Part shown: positions 1 to 8,475 of the stretch, piece after piece | How the letters are laid out: each line of letters begins with the position of its first letter | Numbering within the stretch: position 1 is the stretch's first letter | NCBI GenBank assembly: GCA_964633145.1 | Contig: CAZWFE010000001.1 | Coordinates: 91,653 to 155,652 of the forward strand | Direction of reading: 5' to 3' | From: CAJXSD01 sp964633145 | GTDB taxonomy: Bacteria > Pseudomonadota > Alphaproteobacteria > Rhodobacterales > Rhodobacteraceae | Length of the DNA stretch: 64,000 nucleotides | The notes under the pieces: model-generated | The model's database searches: none | The model's input: only the letters and a program-made list of their open reading frames with translations | Told to the model about the DNA's origin: nothing | Made by a program: the position numbers and the translations under genes

Positions 1-64
1 GTGTGGCGGCGCCTAGTCCGACCAGACATCCAAAGCCGGTTGCCAGAATGATTTTCTTGATCAT
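1..64 (-). CDS. S41 family C-terminal processing peptidase, N-terminal fragment
   Basis: Only the first 21 codons lie in the window (MIKKIILATGFGCLVGLGAA..., continuing off the left edge). They form a signal peptide: three lysine/isoleucine-rich residues, then a hydrophobic stretch. The ATG overlaps the stop of the EnvC gene in an ATGA junction, so the two are translationally coupled. In Rhodobacterales the gene after envC in this cluster is normally a CtpA-type S41 peptidase, a periplasmic protease acting on cell-wall hydrolase systems. The family call therefore rests on synteny plus the export signal; no catalytic residues are visible here. Confidence 0.55.
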   Translation of the reverse strand, partial: MIKKIILATGFGCLVGLGAAT

Positions 65-1215
65 TTTTTATCTCCTATGCGGAACCACTCGGTGGGGTCC
101 TGCGGTTCTTGGTCTTGGCGAATTTCAATGTAAAGGGTTTCTGAACGGATTGTCCCCATATTTTCTGCAGTTTGATCTAAGATTGCGTCAATTGTTTGCG
201 AATTTCCACCCATCATTCCAATTGGGCTGCCCGCTGGGACAACTTGCCCAATTTCACCAAAGGCCTGTGCAAGGCCTGCAATAATAAATAGGACGCCCGT
301 TTGCGGTTCCAATATTGTGACCAAACCATAATCCAATAAAGGGCCGCGATAGCGAATTGTTGCAGCCGTTGGGGATGTGACAATCGCTTGGGCGGGTGTT
401 GCAACAATCACGCCAGGACGTACAATCCCCGCAGCGTCGGGTTCGTTGAAATAACGTATGACCCGACCGGGGACTGGCAATGGCAGCGAACCTTTGCGAT
501 CCAGGATCGAGGGCAAGCTGTTTTGCGCCATGTCCACGGCGATCAGGTCTAAGCCTTGGGCAAAAATGGCCAAGGTATCAGAGGCCGCAAGCAAGATTTC
601 CGTTTGCTTTGGGTCCGCGGTAAAGCGTTTGGGCAAATCTGTTCTGTCAGTAATGGCGCGTGTCAATTCCGTGCGCGCCGTTTGCAATTGGGATAGCCCA
701 TCGGTGAGGTCCTGAAAAATTTGCGCCTGTAAATCATTCAGATAGACCAAAGTTTCCATTTCTGATCGCAGCCTGTCGACCTTGGCGCGCAGTGCGGGAA
801 TGATGTCTGCGACCAACATGGATGCGCGCGCCGTGGTCAAGGGGCCGTCGGGATGCAGGATTTGTGTCTGAACAGGTGCTTTGTCGATGGTCAGTAACAC
901 GCCAAGCAGGCGGGCATAGGTGTCCTCTTGTGCGTCCAAACGGTTTTGTAGGCCAGATTTTTGCGTGGTTACATTGCGCAGGCTGTCGCGAAGAATGGCC
1001 AAGCCCTGTTCAAAGCTGGTGATCGTTTCCGTCAAGGCGCGCACGCGATCCTTGGCGGATTTGGATTTTTCCAGCGCGATTTGCGCCTGTGCCACATTCT
1101 GCGCAGCCTGTTGTGCCTGCTGCGCAAGTTGTTCCAAGGTTTGCGCGGACCCAGGTGTTGTCACAACACCATAGCACAATAACAGTGCAAAGAGGCTACG
1201 CATCAGGTGGGTCAT
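61..1215 (-). CDS. envC: EnvC-like murein hydrolase activator (degenerate LytM/M23)
   Basis: A 384-aa exported protein: a signal peptide (about residues 1-24, ending GSAQ), a long coiled coil rich in Gln, Ala and Arg (about 25-215), then a C-terminal LytM/M23-like domain (about 245-375). The His and Asp zinc ligands of active M23 peptidases are missing: the usual HxGxD position reads RPGVIVA and the HxH position reads IIAGLAQ. This is the state of EnvC, which activates amidases rather than cutting peptidoglycan itself. It overlaps gpmI by ATGA upstream and the S41 peptidase by ATGA downstream, so the three are probably one transcript. Role inferred: septal peptidoglycan splitting during division. 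Confidence 0.85.
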   Translation of the reverse strand: MTHLMRSLFALLLCYGVVTTPGSAQTLEQLAQQAQQAAQNVAQAQIALEKSKSAKDRVRALTETITSFEQGLAILRDSLRNVTTQKSGLQNRLDAQEDTYARLLGVLLTIDKAPVQTQILHPDGPLTTARASMLVADIIPALRAKVDRLRSEMETLVYLNDLQAQIFQDLTDGLSQLQTARTELTRAITDRTDLPKRFTADPKQTEILLAASDTLAIFAQGLDLIAVDMAQNSLPSILDRKGSLPLPVPGRVIRYFNEPDAAGIVRPGVIVATPAQAIVTSPTAATIRYRGPLLDYGLVTILEPQTGVLFIIAGLAQAFGEIGQVVPAGSPIGMMGGNSQTIDAILDQTAENMGTIRSETLYIEIRQDQEPQDPTEWFRIGDKK

Positions 1216-2735
1216 AACACTAACAAACTGTTCCCTGTCATTTCATCGGGTTTTTCCAGCCCCATCAGCTGCAACAGGGTCGGGGCCAAATCGGCCAATC
1301 GTCCGCCATTGCGCAATGTTGCCCCATCGGGCCCGCCAAACAGGATGACGGGGACCAAATTGGTGGTATGCGCCGTATGGGGCCCGCCCGTTTCGGGGTC
1401 GGTCATGGTTTCGCAATTTCCGTGGTCCGCCGTGACGATCATTGCACCGCCTGCGTCCCGCAGGGCGGCGATGACCTGTCCCAAACCTTGGTCAACGGCT
1501 TCGCAGGCGCGCATGGCCGCGTCTAGATCACCGGTATGGCCAACCATATCTGGATTGGCATAGTTGGTGACGATCAGGTCATAGCCCTTGTGAATGGCTG
1601 TGACAAATTCTTGGGTGACTTCGGGTGCGGACATTTCGGGTTGCAGATCATATGTGGCCACGGCCGGCGATTTCGGCATGGCGCGGTCTTCGCCCTGTTC
1701 GGGGGTTTCTTTGCCACCGTTCAGGAAAAATGTCACATGGGGATATTTTTCGGTTTCCGCCAAACGGAATTGGGTTTTGCCCTGTTTGGCGACCCATTCC
1801 CCCAAGGTATTTACGATTTTTTGTTTGGGATAGCAGGTGGTCATATAGGCATTGTGATCCGTCGAATATTCCACCATGCCCAGCAGTGCGGCCCAATCTG
1901 GGCGGGTGCCTGTGTCAAAATCGGCAAAGCCTTGTTCCCCAATCGCACGCAGAATTTCACGCGCGCGGTCGGCGCGGAAATTCAGACAGAACAACCCGTC
2001 CCCTGATTTTGCGCCTTGGTATCCGTTGATCACAGTGGCGGGGATGAATTCGTCGGTTTTGCCATCCTGATACGATTGTGTGATTGCCGTAATTGCGTCA
2101 GGTGCTGTTATCGTTGCCGTGCCATCCACCATCGCATGATAGGCCGTTGAAACGCGTTCCCAACGGTTATCGCGATCCATGGCATAATACCGCCCCGTAA
2201 CGGTTGCCACAAAAACGCCTTGGGGCAGTCGTTGGACAAGGTCTTGCATATATCCTTGTGCTGAACTTGGCGCGACATCGCGCCCGTCCGTGATTGCGTG
2301 CAAAACAGTTGGGATATTCGCATCCGAGAGCGCGCGTAGTGCGGCAAGTACGTGTTCAATATGCCCATGGACACCGCCATCGGACACGACACCCATCACA
2401 TGAGCTGTGCCGCCCGATTTGCGCAGTGTCGCGATGAAATCTGTCAGTGCGGCATTGGTAAAAAAGCTGCCATCCTCGACCGCAAGGTCGATTTGTCCTA
2501 GGTCCATAGCGACCACGCGGCCTGCGCCGATATTTGTATGGCCAACTTCGGAATTGCCCATTTGTCCGCTGGGCAAGCCCACATCACGACCGTGCGTGAT
2601 CAGGGTCGCATTGGGACATTCTGCCATCAGCTGATCAAAGTTCGGGGTGCGCGCCAAAGCGGGCGCATTTGCGCCCGTTTCATCGCGTTTGCCCCACCCA
2701 TCAAGGATACAGAGTACAACAGGTTTTCGTGTCAT
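1212..2735 (-). CDS. gpmI: 2,3-bisphosphoglycerate-independent phosphoglycerate mutase
   Basis: 507 aa, the usual length of the family. It interconverts 3- and 2-phosphoglycerate in glycolysis and gluconeogenesis through a phosphoserine intermediate and two manganese ions. The N-terminus has the metal-ligand motif LDGWG (Asp12), and the nucleophile Ser62 sits in GNSEVGHTN. The second metal cluster is seen in TADHGNCE and HTAH near the C-terminus. The start ATG is the first in frame, and the stop overlaps the envC ATG (ATGA). It lies between a tiny lipoprotein gene and envC, the normal Rhodobacterales order. Confidence 0.96.
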   Translation of the reverse strand: MTRKPVVLCILDGWGKRDETGANAPALARTPNFDQLMAECPNATLITHGRDVGLPSGQMGNSEVGHTNIGAGRVVAMDLGQIDLAVEDGSFFTNAALTDFIATLRKSGGTAHVMGVVSDGGVHGHIEHVLAALRALSDANIPTVLHAITDGRDVAPSSAQGYMQDLVQRLPQGVFVATVTGRYYAMDRDNRWERVSTAYHAMVDGTATITAPDAITAITQSYQDGKTDEFIPATVINGYQGAKSGDGLFCLNFRADRAREILRAIGEQGFADFDTGTRPDWAALLGMVEYSTDHNAYMTTCYPKQKIVNTLGEWVAKQGKTQFRLAETEKYPHVTFFLNGGKETPEQGEDRAMPKSPAVATYDLQPEMSAPEVTQEFVTAIHKGYDLIVTNYANPDMVGHTGDLDAAMRACEAVDQGLGQVIAALRDAGGAMIVTADHGNCETMTDPETGGPHTAHTTNLVPVILFGGPDGATLRNGGRLADLAPTLLQLMGLEKPDEMTGNSLLVL

Positions 2736-2855
2736 TATGGTGCCTTTGTTCGGATGGTATGTGTTTAGGGCGGATTTTATTTAATCACAAGCGCTGCGCG
2801 GGGTGCCGCGTTGCGATGTGAGTATTTTGGCAAAAATGAAAGACCTGTGGGGAGA

Positions 2856-2933
2856 TCAGATCCCCGGGACGAGGGGCACGCCACAAGCGGTTAGAGTTGC
2901 AAGAGTTAGTGTGAATAAAATGAATTTGGTCAT
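2856..2933 (-). CDS. Tiny lipoprotein (25 aa)
   Basis: Minus-strand ORF of 25 codons starting MTKFILFTLTLATLTACG and ending VPLVPGI. A lysine, a hydrophobic run and a perfect lipobox (LTAC, lipidated Cys17) leave a mature peptide of only nine residues, like entericidin-type mini-lipoproteins. It sits in the 212-bp gap between rlmH and gpmI, in the same direction, 14 bp after the rlmH stop. The Shine-Dalgarno is weak (CGGACTTAAT before ATG), so translation may depend on rlmH. Function unknown. The call rests on the lipobox and colinearity; a chance ORF cannot be excluded. Confidence 0.6.
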   Translation of the reverse strand: MTKFILFTLTLATLTACGVPLVPGI

Positions 2934-2947
2934 ATTAAGTCCGATCT

Positions 2948-3418
2948 TTATGTTCTGTGGTAGGGTGATCCGGCCAATATTGTTGAGGCGCGGTAGATTT
3001 GTTCGCAAAGCATGACACGCGCCAGCATGTGGGGCCAGACCATTTTTCCAAAAGAGATGGAAAAGTCTGCTTGTGCGCGCAAGTTGGGGTCGATGCCGTC
3101 TGCGCCCCCAATGATGATTGCCAAGTCTGAGGTGCCTGTGTCACGCCAGCGGCCCAATTGGTTGGCAAAATCGGGTGAGGAGATCAGCTGGCCGCGTTCA
3201 TCAAGGGTGCAAAGTTTTGCGCCCTTGGGGATTGCGCGTTTTAGCAGTTCGGCCTCGGCTGTCATGCCGAGGTTTTTTTTGTCTTCGACTTCGATAATTT
3301 GAGCAGGGGCGAACCCCAAGTTGCGACCTGATTTATTAAACCGGTCAAGGTAATCAGATAATAAATCAAGTTCCGGACCGCGTCTGAGGCGGCCCACAGC
3401 ACATATGGTGATACGCAT
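2948..3418 (-). CDS. rlmH: 23S rRNA pseudouridine-1915 N3-methyltransferase RlmH
   Basis: 156-aa SPOUT methyltransferase, the family length. It methylates pseudouridine 1915 in helix 69 of 23S rRNA on the assembled ribosome, using SAM. The knotted SAM-binding site is visible as IIIGGADG (about residues 101-108), and the family C-terminus is present (FGKMVWPHMLARVMLCEQ, then SPYHR). It lies 9 bp after rsfS in the same direction, the common pairing of a ribosome-silencing factor with a late ribosome modifier. Confidence 0.96.
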   Translation of the reverse strand: MRITICAVGRLRRGPELDLLSDYLDRFNKSGRNLGFAPAQIIEVEDKKNLGMTAEAELLKRAIPKGAKLCTLDERGQLISSPDFANQLGRWRDTGTSDLAIIIGGADGIDPNLRAQADFSISFGKMVWPHMLARVMLCEQIYRASTILAGSPYHRT

Positions 3419-3427
3419 TTTATTGGG

Positions 3428-3781
3428 TTATGCTTGGCTTTGCGGTAGCCACATTTTTTCCAACTGATAAAATTCGCGAACCTCGGGGCGGAAAATATGG
3501 ACGATGACGTCGCCCGTATCAATCAAAACCCAATCACCTGTTTCTTTGCCCTCGACTTTGCAAAGTCTGGCGTGATCTTGTTTCAAACGATCTGCCAGTT
3601 TTTCGGCGATGGATGAAACCTGGCGTGATGAACGTCCGGAGGCGATAACCATATAATCGCCAATAGATGATTTTCCGCGCAGGTCGATTTGCACGACCTC
3701 TTCGGCTTTGTCATCGTCAAGGGATTTCAAGATTACGGCCAGCAGTTCTTCGCTGGTGATTTTTGTCGTTCCGCCCGTCAT
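3428..3781 (-). CDS. rsfS: Ribosomal silencing factor RsfS (Iojap/YbeB family)
   Basis: 117 aa. RsfS binds uL14 on the 50S subunit and blocks subunit joining in starvation. The family core is clear: DLRGKSSIGDYMVIASGRSSRQV (about 33-55), then VEGKETGDWVLIDTGDVIVHIF (about 75-96) and the terminal LEKMW motif. It is probably first in the rsfS-rlmH-lipoprotein-gpmI-envC transcript, because 145 bp separate it from the next minus-strand gene (mscS) and that gap holds no gene I can support. Confidence 0.95.
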   Translation of the reverse strand: MTGGTTKITSEELLAVILKSLDDDKAEEVVQIDLRGKSSIGDYMVIASGRSSRQVSSIAEKLADRLKQDHARLCKVEGKETGDWVLIDTGDVIVHIFRPEVREFYQLEKMWLPQSQA

Positions 3782-3926
3782 TGTGGGCGAAGGTTTGTCA
3801 ACAGCTGTGGCTGATATTTGACTAGGTGTCAGGACTCTGTCCTCCTTGACTAGCGCGCTGACGGCCCCAGCGCTGGGCGTGGCTTAAGTATAGCAGTAGA
3901 GCACTTAGGTCTCAATCCTTGGTGTG

Positions 3927-5240
3927 TCAATCGGATAACTGGGGTGTGGCGTTTAGGATACGCACTTCGCTTTGGGGGAATGGGATGGTGATGTTGTGGG
4001 ATTGGAACGCGTCCCATAGGGCCAGATAGACATCGCCGCGGATGTTTGTCAGGCCGGATGTGGGGTCTTTGATCCAGAACCGCAGGACATAATCCACCGA
4101 ACTGTTTCCGAAATTTACGATGTGGCACACGGGTTTGCGATCGCCCAAGACGCGCGGGACGGTTAGGGCGGCGTTTATCGCGATGGTGCGAACCTGATGG
4201 GGGTCGTCGCCGTAGGCCGTGCCAAAATGCAAGTCAAGGCGGACAAAATCGTTGGAATGGGACCAGTTGACCACCTGACCCGTGATCAGATCTTCGTTCG
4301 GGATCAGGTATTCACGGCCATCGCGGGTGACCACGGACACATAGCGCGCGCCCAATGATTCGATCCAACCGAATGTATCGCCCAGGCTGATCACGTCCCC
4401 CGGTTTGATGGATTTATCCAGCAAAATGATGATGCCCGAGACAAGGTTTGATACCACTTTCTGCAGACCAAAACCAAGGCCCACACCGATAGCACCTGAC
4501 AGCACGGCCAGACCTGTCAGGTCAAAGCCAACCGATTTCAGGCCCAAGAAAAACGCAGCACCATACAGGACGACCTGCAGGAATTTGATCACCAAGACCT
4601 GCATAGATGGCGAAATATCGCTGTTAGATTTGATTTTCGCGGTGCTGGTGGTCGCGATGAATTTTGCCGCAACAAACAGGCATGTGATGCTAAAGGCGCC
4701 CTGCGCCAGCAGCCACAGCGACAACCGGGTGTCGCCAATGGTCAGTGCCGCACTGTCAAGCAGCGCGATGGTGTCGTCGGTCAGGTTCAGCACCGATAGG
4801 GTGATCCAGATCCAGCCCAGATAGCGGATCAAGGATCGCAAAAACCCATTGCCAATCATACGGGTCAGGATCGCGATAGTGACCCAGCCCAGTGACAGTT
4901 TTGCAGCAATGCCAATCATATAGGACCGGCTGGGCCATGTCATTTCCTGCATCACCAGATAGGTCGCCCACGCGAGCACTACAAAAACGATCAGCGTTAA
5001 TCGATTGCGCAGGGGGGCCAAAATACGCGCACGCCCTGCGATCAGGGTATCAATTCTGGGCCCCATCACGCGGGCCAACACCCAAGCAGCCAGCGCAATC
5101 GCCACGATAATGCCAACCTGATAGGCATTCCAAGGGCGCAATAATCCTGTCGCGAAATACAACGCCTGATCATACAGGCCCAGCGCAATGTCGCCAGTGT
5201 TTTGCGCGCCATCGGGCGCGGTTTGTGTCGTATCTGTCAT
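3927..5240 (-). CDS. MscS-family mechanosensitive ion channel
   Basis: 437 aa from the chosen ATG, which has AGGGGAAC 5 nt upstream; an 18-residue N-terminal extension is open but lacks a ribosome-binding site. There are about five to six membrane segments between residues 40 and 240, then the pore-lining helix (LSGAIGVGLGFGLQKVVSNL, about 247-266), the beta-domain (PGDVISLGDTFGWIESLGARYVSV) and the C-terminal alpha/beta domain. It opens under membrane tension to release solutes on hypo-osmotic shock. The N-terminus is longer than E. coli MscS (286 aa), so it belongs to a larger MscS subfamily. Confidence 0.88.
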   Translation of the reverse strand: MTDTTQTAPDGAQNTGDIALGLYDQALYFATGLLRPWNAYQVGIIVAIALAAWVLARVMGPRIDTLIAGRARILAPLRNRLTLIVFVVLAWATYLVMQEMTWPSRSYMIGIAAKLSLGWVTIAILTRMIGNGFLRSLIRYLGWIWITLSVLNLTDDTIALLDSAALTIGDTRLSLWLLAQGAFSITCLFVAAKFIATTSTAKIKSNSDISPSMQVLVIKFLQVVLYGAAFFLGLKSVGFDLTGLAVLSGAIGVGLGFGLQKVVSNLVSGIIILLDKSIKPGDVISLGDTFGWIESLGARYVSVVTRDGREYLIPNEDLITGQVVNWSHSNDFVRLDLHFGTAYGDDPHQVRTIAINAALTVPRVLGDRKPVCHIVNFGNSSVDYVLRFWIKDPTSGLTNIRGDVYLALWDAFQSHNITIPFPQSEVRILNATPQLSD

Positions 5241-5346
5241 ATGATGTTCCCCTGACCTGACCACTACAGTACTGCGAACGCATGATTGGATCAATTCAGG
5301 AAATAGGCGGTGGAAATATTCCTTGCAATCAAAAAAAGAATCACTG

Positions 5347-5379
5347 TTTATTGTGAATTAATTAATGTAAAACAATAAA
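5347..5379. promoter_or_regulatory. Inverted repeat upstream of DUF2975/XRE pair
   Basis: TTTATTGT (5347-5354) and ACAATAAA (5372-5379) are perfect inverted repeats separated by 17 bp, the length of a promoter spacer, in a very AT-rich stretch 23-55 bp before the DUF2975 start. This is a plausible operator for the HTH protein encoded two genes down. Inference from position and symmetry only. Confidence 0.4.
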
Positions 5380-5401
5380 TAATTATTGATGGGGATATAG
5401 T

Positions 5402-5965
5402 ATGGAAAGAAAGGTAAAATTGGCCTCGACGGTTTTGGCGGTATGTGTGTCGACATTCATGGTCTATTGGCTGGTGAATTTGATTTTGACTGTTACCCCT
5501 TATGTTGTTGGGGATATGATTTATAAGACCACGACAGTGCATGACATAGATGGGCGGCTGCACAATGTATATGTCGTGCATCCTGAAGTAACAGTATCTG
5601 TCTGGCAACGGTTGCTTTATGGCGTGGCATGGCTGTCTGTTATTCTTTCGTCATTGGTCGCGTTTTATTATGCTGTGAAACTGTTGTATAAATTTCGGGT
5701 GGGTGAATATTTTACGCTGGTCACGACGCGATATCTGCGAAACATGGGTTTTGCTGTGATGGCGGCCATGATTGGCGACACCCTTTTGCCCAGTCTGGCG
5801 CGTATGATCCTGAGCGCGCGAAATCCTGATGGGATGTTTGGGCCACGCTATTTTTATGATCCCGGCTATATTTCGCTGTTCTTGGCTGGGTTTGGCTTTG
5901 CCATTATCGGTTGGGTGTTTCACGAGGCCCGTAAAATTCAGATCGAAAATCAGGAATTTGTGTAA
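5402..5965 (+). CDS. DUF2975 family membrane protein
   Basis: 187 aa with four predicted membrane helices (about residues 8-33, 66-90, 112-135 and 150-172), matching the DUF2975 topology. It is followed by a small HTH protein in a TAATG overlap, the constant partner arrangement of this family. No biochemical role is established; the pair is presumed to be a membrane-linked regulatory module. Base composition around the promoter is more AT-rich than the flanks, which could indicate transfer. Confidence 0.75.
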   Translation: MERKVKLASTVLAVCVSTFMVYWLVNLILTVTPYVVGDMIYKTTTVHDIDGRLHNVYVVHPEVTVSVWQRLLYGVAWLSVILSSLVAFYYAVKLLYKFRVGEYFTLVTTRYLRNMGFAVMAAMIGDTLLPSLARMILSARNPDGMFGPRYFYDPGYISLFLAGFGFAIIGWVFHEARKIQIENQEFV

Positions 5966-6168
5966 TGGCCATTGTTGTACGTTTGGACGTTATGTTGGCC
6001 ACACGCAAAATGAAATCGCGCGAATTGGCGGAAAGGATTGGCATCACCGAACAAAACCTGAGCCTACTGAAAAGCGGCAAGGTCAAAGGCATCCGTTTTG
6101 ACACCCTGTCTGCCATTTGCCGTGAATTGGAATGCCAGCCCGCGGATTTATTGGAATACACAGAATAA
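5965..6168 (+). CDS. Small Cro/CI-type HTH regulator (YozG-like)
   Basis: 67 aa made up almost wholly of one helix-turn-helix: residues about 15-45 (KSRELAERIGITEQNLSLLK, then GKVKGIRFDTLSAICRELEC) and the typical ending QPADLLEY. Proteins of this type are encoded next to DUF2975 membrane proteins. The start overlaps the DUF2975 stop (TAATG), so translation is coupled. It probably autoregulates through the AT-rich inverted repeat upstream of its partner (inference). Confidence 0.85.
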   Translation: MAIVVRLDVMLATRKMKSRELAERIGITEQNLSLLKSGKVKGIRFDTLSAICRELECQPADLLEYTE

Positions 6169-6189
6169 CGCACCCACAGAGATGGCCCC

Positions 6190-6327
6190 ATGCAACAATA
6201 CTTGAAGCGCGGGCCATTTCGTCGTATGTGGGTATGCATGAAAGCCCGAGTCTTTACCATTGATGATCGCACACGACTGCCTTGGCGGTTTTTTGGTGCG
6301 ATGCACACTGTGCTTGCCAGCCTTTGA
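6190..6327 (+). CDS. Possible 45-aa basic small protein upstream of leuC
   Basis: An open frame of 45 codons (MQQYLKRGPFRRMWVCMKAR..., ending LPWRFFGAMHTVLASL) fills the 216-bp gap before leuC. It is rich in Arg, Trp and Phe with an amphipathic C-terminal third. It has no run of leucine codons, so it does not look like a leu attenuator peptide. The Shine-Dalgarno is poor (AGAGATGG). I do not recognise it. The absence of stops, the non-random composition and the co-orientation are the only support. Confidence 0.35.
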   Translation: MQQYLKRGPFRRMWVCMKARVFTIDDRTRLPWRFFGAMHTVLASL

Positions 6328-6384
6328 CGCTGGCCCCATTCGGATTCACCAAATTTTCAAAACTCTAGCGGGAGAGGATTAAAA

Positions 6385-7794
6385 ATGACCGCCCCCAAGA
6401 CCCTTTATGATAAAATCTGGGACGCCCATGTTGTGTCTGAGGACGCAGATGGCACCAGCCTGTTGTACATCGACCGCCATTTGGTTCACGAAGTGACCAG
6501 CCCCCAAGCGTTCGAAGGATTGCGCATGGCGGGCCGCCAAGTGCGCGCGCCTGAAAAAACCATCGCTGTGCCGGATCACAACGTGCCGACCACACTGGAC
6601 CGCGCATCCGGCGTGATCGAAAACGAAGAAAGCCGTATCCAAGTCGAAGCACTGGACAAAAATGCGCGTGATTTCGGTGTTCATTATTACCCCGTGTCTG
6701 ACGTGCGTCAGGGGATCGTGCATATCGTTGGCCCAGAACAGGGTTGGACATTGCCCGGTATGACCGTTGTCTGTGGTGACAGCCACACCGCGACGCATGG
6801 CGCATTCGGCTCGCTGGCCCATGGTATCGGCACGTCTGAGGTGGAACACGTGCTGGCCACGCAAACCTTGATCCAGAAGAAATCCAAAAACATGAAGGTG
6901 GAAATCACCGGCAAATTGCGCCCAGGTGTGACCGCCAAGGACATCACATTGTCCGTTATCGGTGCCACAGGGACCGCAGGCGGCACAGGCTATGTCATCG
7001 AATATTGCGGCGAAGCGATCCGCGATCTGTCGATGGAGGGTCGCATGACCGTCTGTAACATGGCCATCGAAGGCGGCGCGCGCGCTGGCCTGATCGCGCC
7101 AGATGAAAAGACGTTCGAATACTGCAAAGGTCGCCCACACGCCCCCAAAGGCGCCGCATGGGAAGCCGCTGTTGCATATTGGAAAACCCTGTTCACCGAC
7201 GAAGGTGCGCATTTCGACAAGGTCATCACAATCGCAGGCGAAGATATCGCCCCCGTTGTGACATGGGGCACATCGCCCGAGGATGTGTTGCCGATCACCG
7301 CAACCGTTCCCGCACCTGAGGATTTCAAAGGTGGCAAGGTTGAGGCCGCAAAACGCGCCTTGGATTACATGGGCCTGACGGCGGGTCAAAAACTGACCGA
7401 TATCGAAATTGATACCGTGTTCATCGGATCCTGCACCAACGGCCGCATCGAAGATTTGCGCGCTGCTGCGGAAATCCTGAAAGGCAAGAAAGTCAAAGAC
7501 GGCATGCGTGCCATGGTCGTTCCTGGGTCTGGTCTGGTTCGTGCCCAAGCCGAAGAAGAAGGCCTGGCCGACATCTTTAAGGACGCAGGTTTCGAATGGC
7601 GTATGGCGGGATGTTCTATGTGTTTGGCGATGAACCCAGATCAGCTGGCCGAAGGTGAACGCTGCGCATCCACATCCAACCGCAATTTCGAAGGCCGCCA
7701 AGGGTACAAAGGGCGCACGCACCTTGTGTCCCCCGCCATGGCCGCAGCTGCTGCAATCACCGGCAAACTGACCGACGTACGGGAGATGATGTAA
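6385..7794 (+). CDS. leuC: 3-isopropylmalate dehydratase large subunit
   Basis: 469 aa, the normal length. With LeuD it isomerises 2- to 3-isopropylmalate in leucine synthesis. The aconitase-type 4Fe-4S ligands are in GSCTNGR and in CSMCLAMN. Substrate-binding motifs GDSHTATHGAFG and GTSEVEHVLATQ are present. GGGAGAGGA precedes the ATG by 7 nt. Its stop overlaps the leuD start (TAATG). Confidence 0.97.
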   Translation: MTAPKTLYDKIWDAHVVSEDADGTSLLYIDRHLVHEVTSPQAFEGLRMAGRQVRAPEKTIAVPDHNVPTTLDRASGVIENEESRIQVEALDKNARDFGVHYYPVSDVRQGIVHIVGPEQGWTLPGMTVVCGDSHTATHGAFGSLAHGIGTSEVEHVLATQTLIQKKSKNMKVEITGKLRPGVTAKDITLSVIGATGTAGGTGYVIEYCGEAIRDLSMEGRMTVCNMAIEGGARAGLIAPDEKTFEYCKGRPHAPKGAAWEAAVAYWKTLFTDEGAHFDKVITIAGEDIAPVVTWGTSPEDVLPITATVPAPEDFKGGKVEAAKRALDYMGLTAGQKLTDIEIDTVFIGSCTNGRIEDLRAAAEILKGKKVKDGMRAMVVPGSGLVRAQAEEEGLADIFKDAGFEWRMAGCSMCLAMNPDQLAEGERCASTSNRNFEGRQGYKGRTHLVSPAMAAAAAITGKLTDVREMM

Positions 7795-8399
7795 TGGAAA
7801 AATTCCAAAAACTAAGCGGTATCGCCGCGCCGATGCCTTTGGTTAATATCGATACGGATATGATCATCCCCAAGGTATTTTTGAAAACGATCAAGCGGTC
7901 GGGCTTGGGTGTCAACCTGTTTGACGAAATGCGCTATGACCGTCAGGGCAATGAAATTCCTGATTTCGTGTTGAACAAACCACAGTATCGCGATGCACAG
8001 ATTTTGGTTGCGGGCGATAACTTTGGCTGTGGGTCGTCACGCGAACATGCGCCTTGGGCGATTGCGGATTTCGGCATCAAATGTGTGATTTCGACATCAT
8101 TCGCCGATATCTTTTTCAACAACTGTTTCAAAAATGGCATCCTGCCAATCGTCCTGCCCCAAGAACAGGTCGATATGTTGATGAAAGACGCCGAAAAAGG
8201 CGCAAATGCGCGTATGGAAGTGGATTTGGAAGAACAGACCATCACCACATCCGATGGCGAGGTGATCAAATTCGACGTCGATGCGTTCAAAAAACATTGT
8301 TTGCTGAACGGTTTGGACGATATCGGTCTGACCATGGAAAAGGCAACTGCCATCGACGCATACGAAGAGCGTGCGAAACAATCCTTTCCTTGGGCCTAA
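7794..8399 (+). CDS. leuD: 3-isopropylmalate dehydratase small subunit
   Basis: 201 aa. This is the swivelling domain partner of LeuC. Family motifs are visible: NIDTDMIIPKVFLKTI (about 18-33), GDNFGCGSSREHAPWAI (about 72-88) and FADIFFNNCFKNGILPI (about 99-115). It is coupled to leuC by a 1-bp overlap and followed 22 bp later by a strong hairpin. leuB is not directly adjacent, being separated by about 850 bp holding an unrelated gene. Confidence 0.97.
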   Translation: MEKFQKLSGIAAPMPLVNIDTDMIIPKVFLKTIKRSGLGVNLFDEMRYDRQGNEIPDFVLNKPQYRDAQILVAGDNFGCGSSREHAPWAIADFGIKCVISTSFADIFFNNCFKNGILPIVLPQEQVDMLMKDAEKGANARMEVDLEEQTITTSDGEVIKFDVDAFKKHCLLNGLDDIGLTMEKATAIDAYEERAKQSFPWA

Positions 8400-8421
8400 T
8401 CATACCCAAGGCCGGAACAAA

Positions 8422-8451
8422 AAAATGGGTAGCCGCGGGGCTGCCCATTTT
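8422..8451. terminator. Bidirectional terminator after leuD
   Basis: AAAATGGGTAGCC (8422-8434) pairs with GGCTGCCCATTTT (8439-8451) around a GCGG loop with one G-T pair. The flanking A and T runs make it work in either direction: for leuD and for the minus-strand fragment ending at 8476. Confidence 0.8.
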
Positions 8452-8475
8452 CGTTTGATGATGCAGGTGTGCTGA

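Noticed and set aside
2811..2860. Short element GATGTGAGTATTTTGGCAAAAATGAA as a dispersed repeat
   Set aside because: It recalls a motif common in Rhodobacteraceae intergenic DNA, but I found no second clear copy in this window.
2803..3015. 70-aa plus-strand frame in the rlmH-gpmI gap
   Set aside because: No Shine-Dalgarno and no family features; the minus strand here holds a lipobox ORF in the direction of the operon.
6169..6384. Leucine attenuator before leuC
   Set aside because: No leucine-codon run and no terminator/antiterminator pair.
6379..7722. 447-aa minus-strand open frame
   Set aside because: Lies wholly antisense to leuC, is rich in His, Cys and Phe as expected from reverse codons of a conserved gene, and has no family features.
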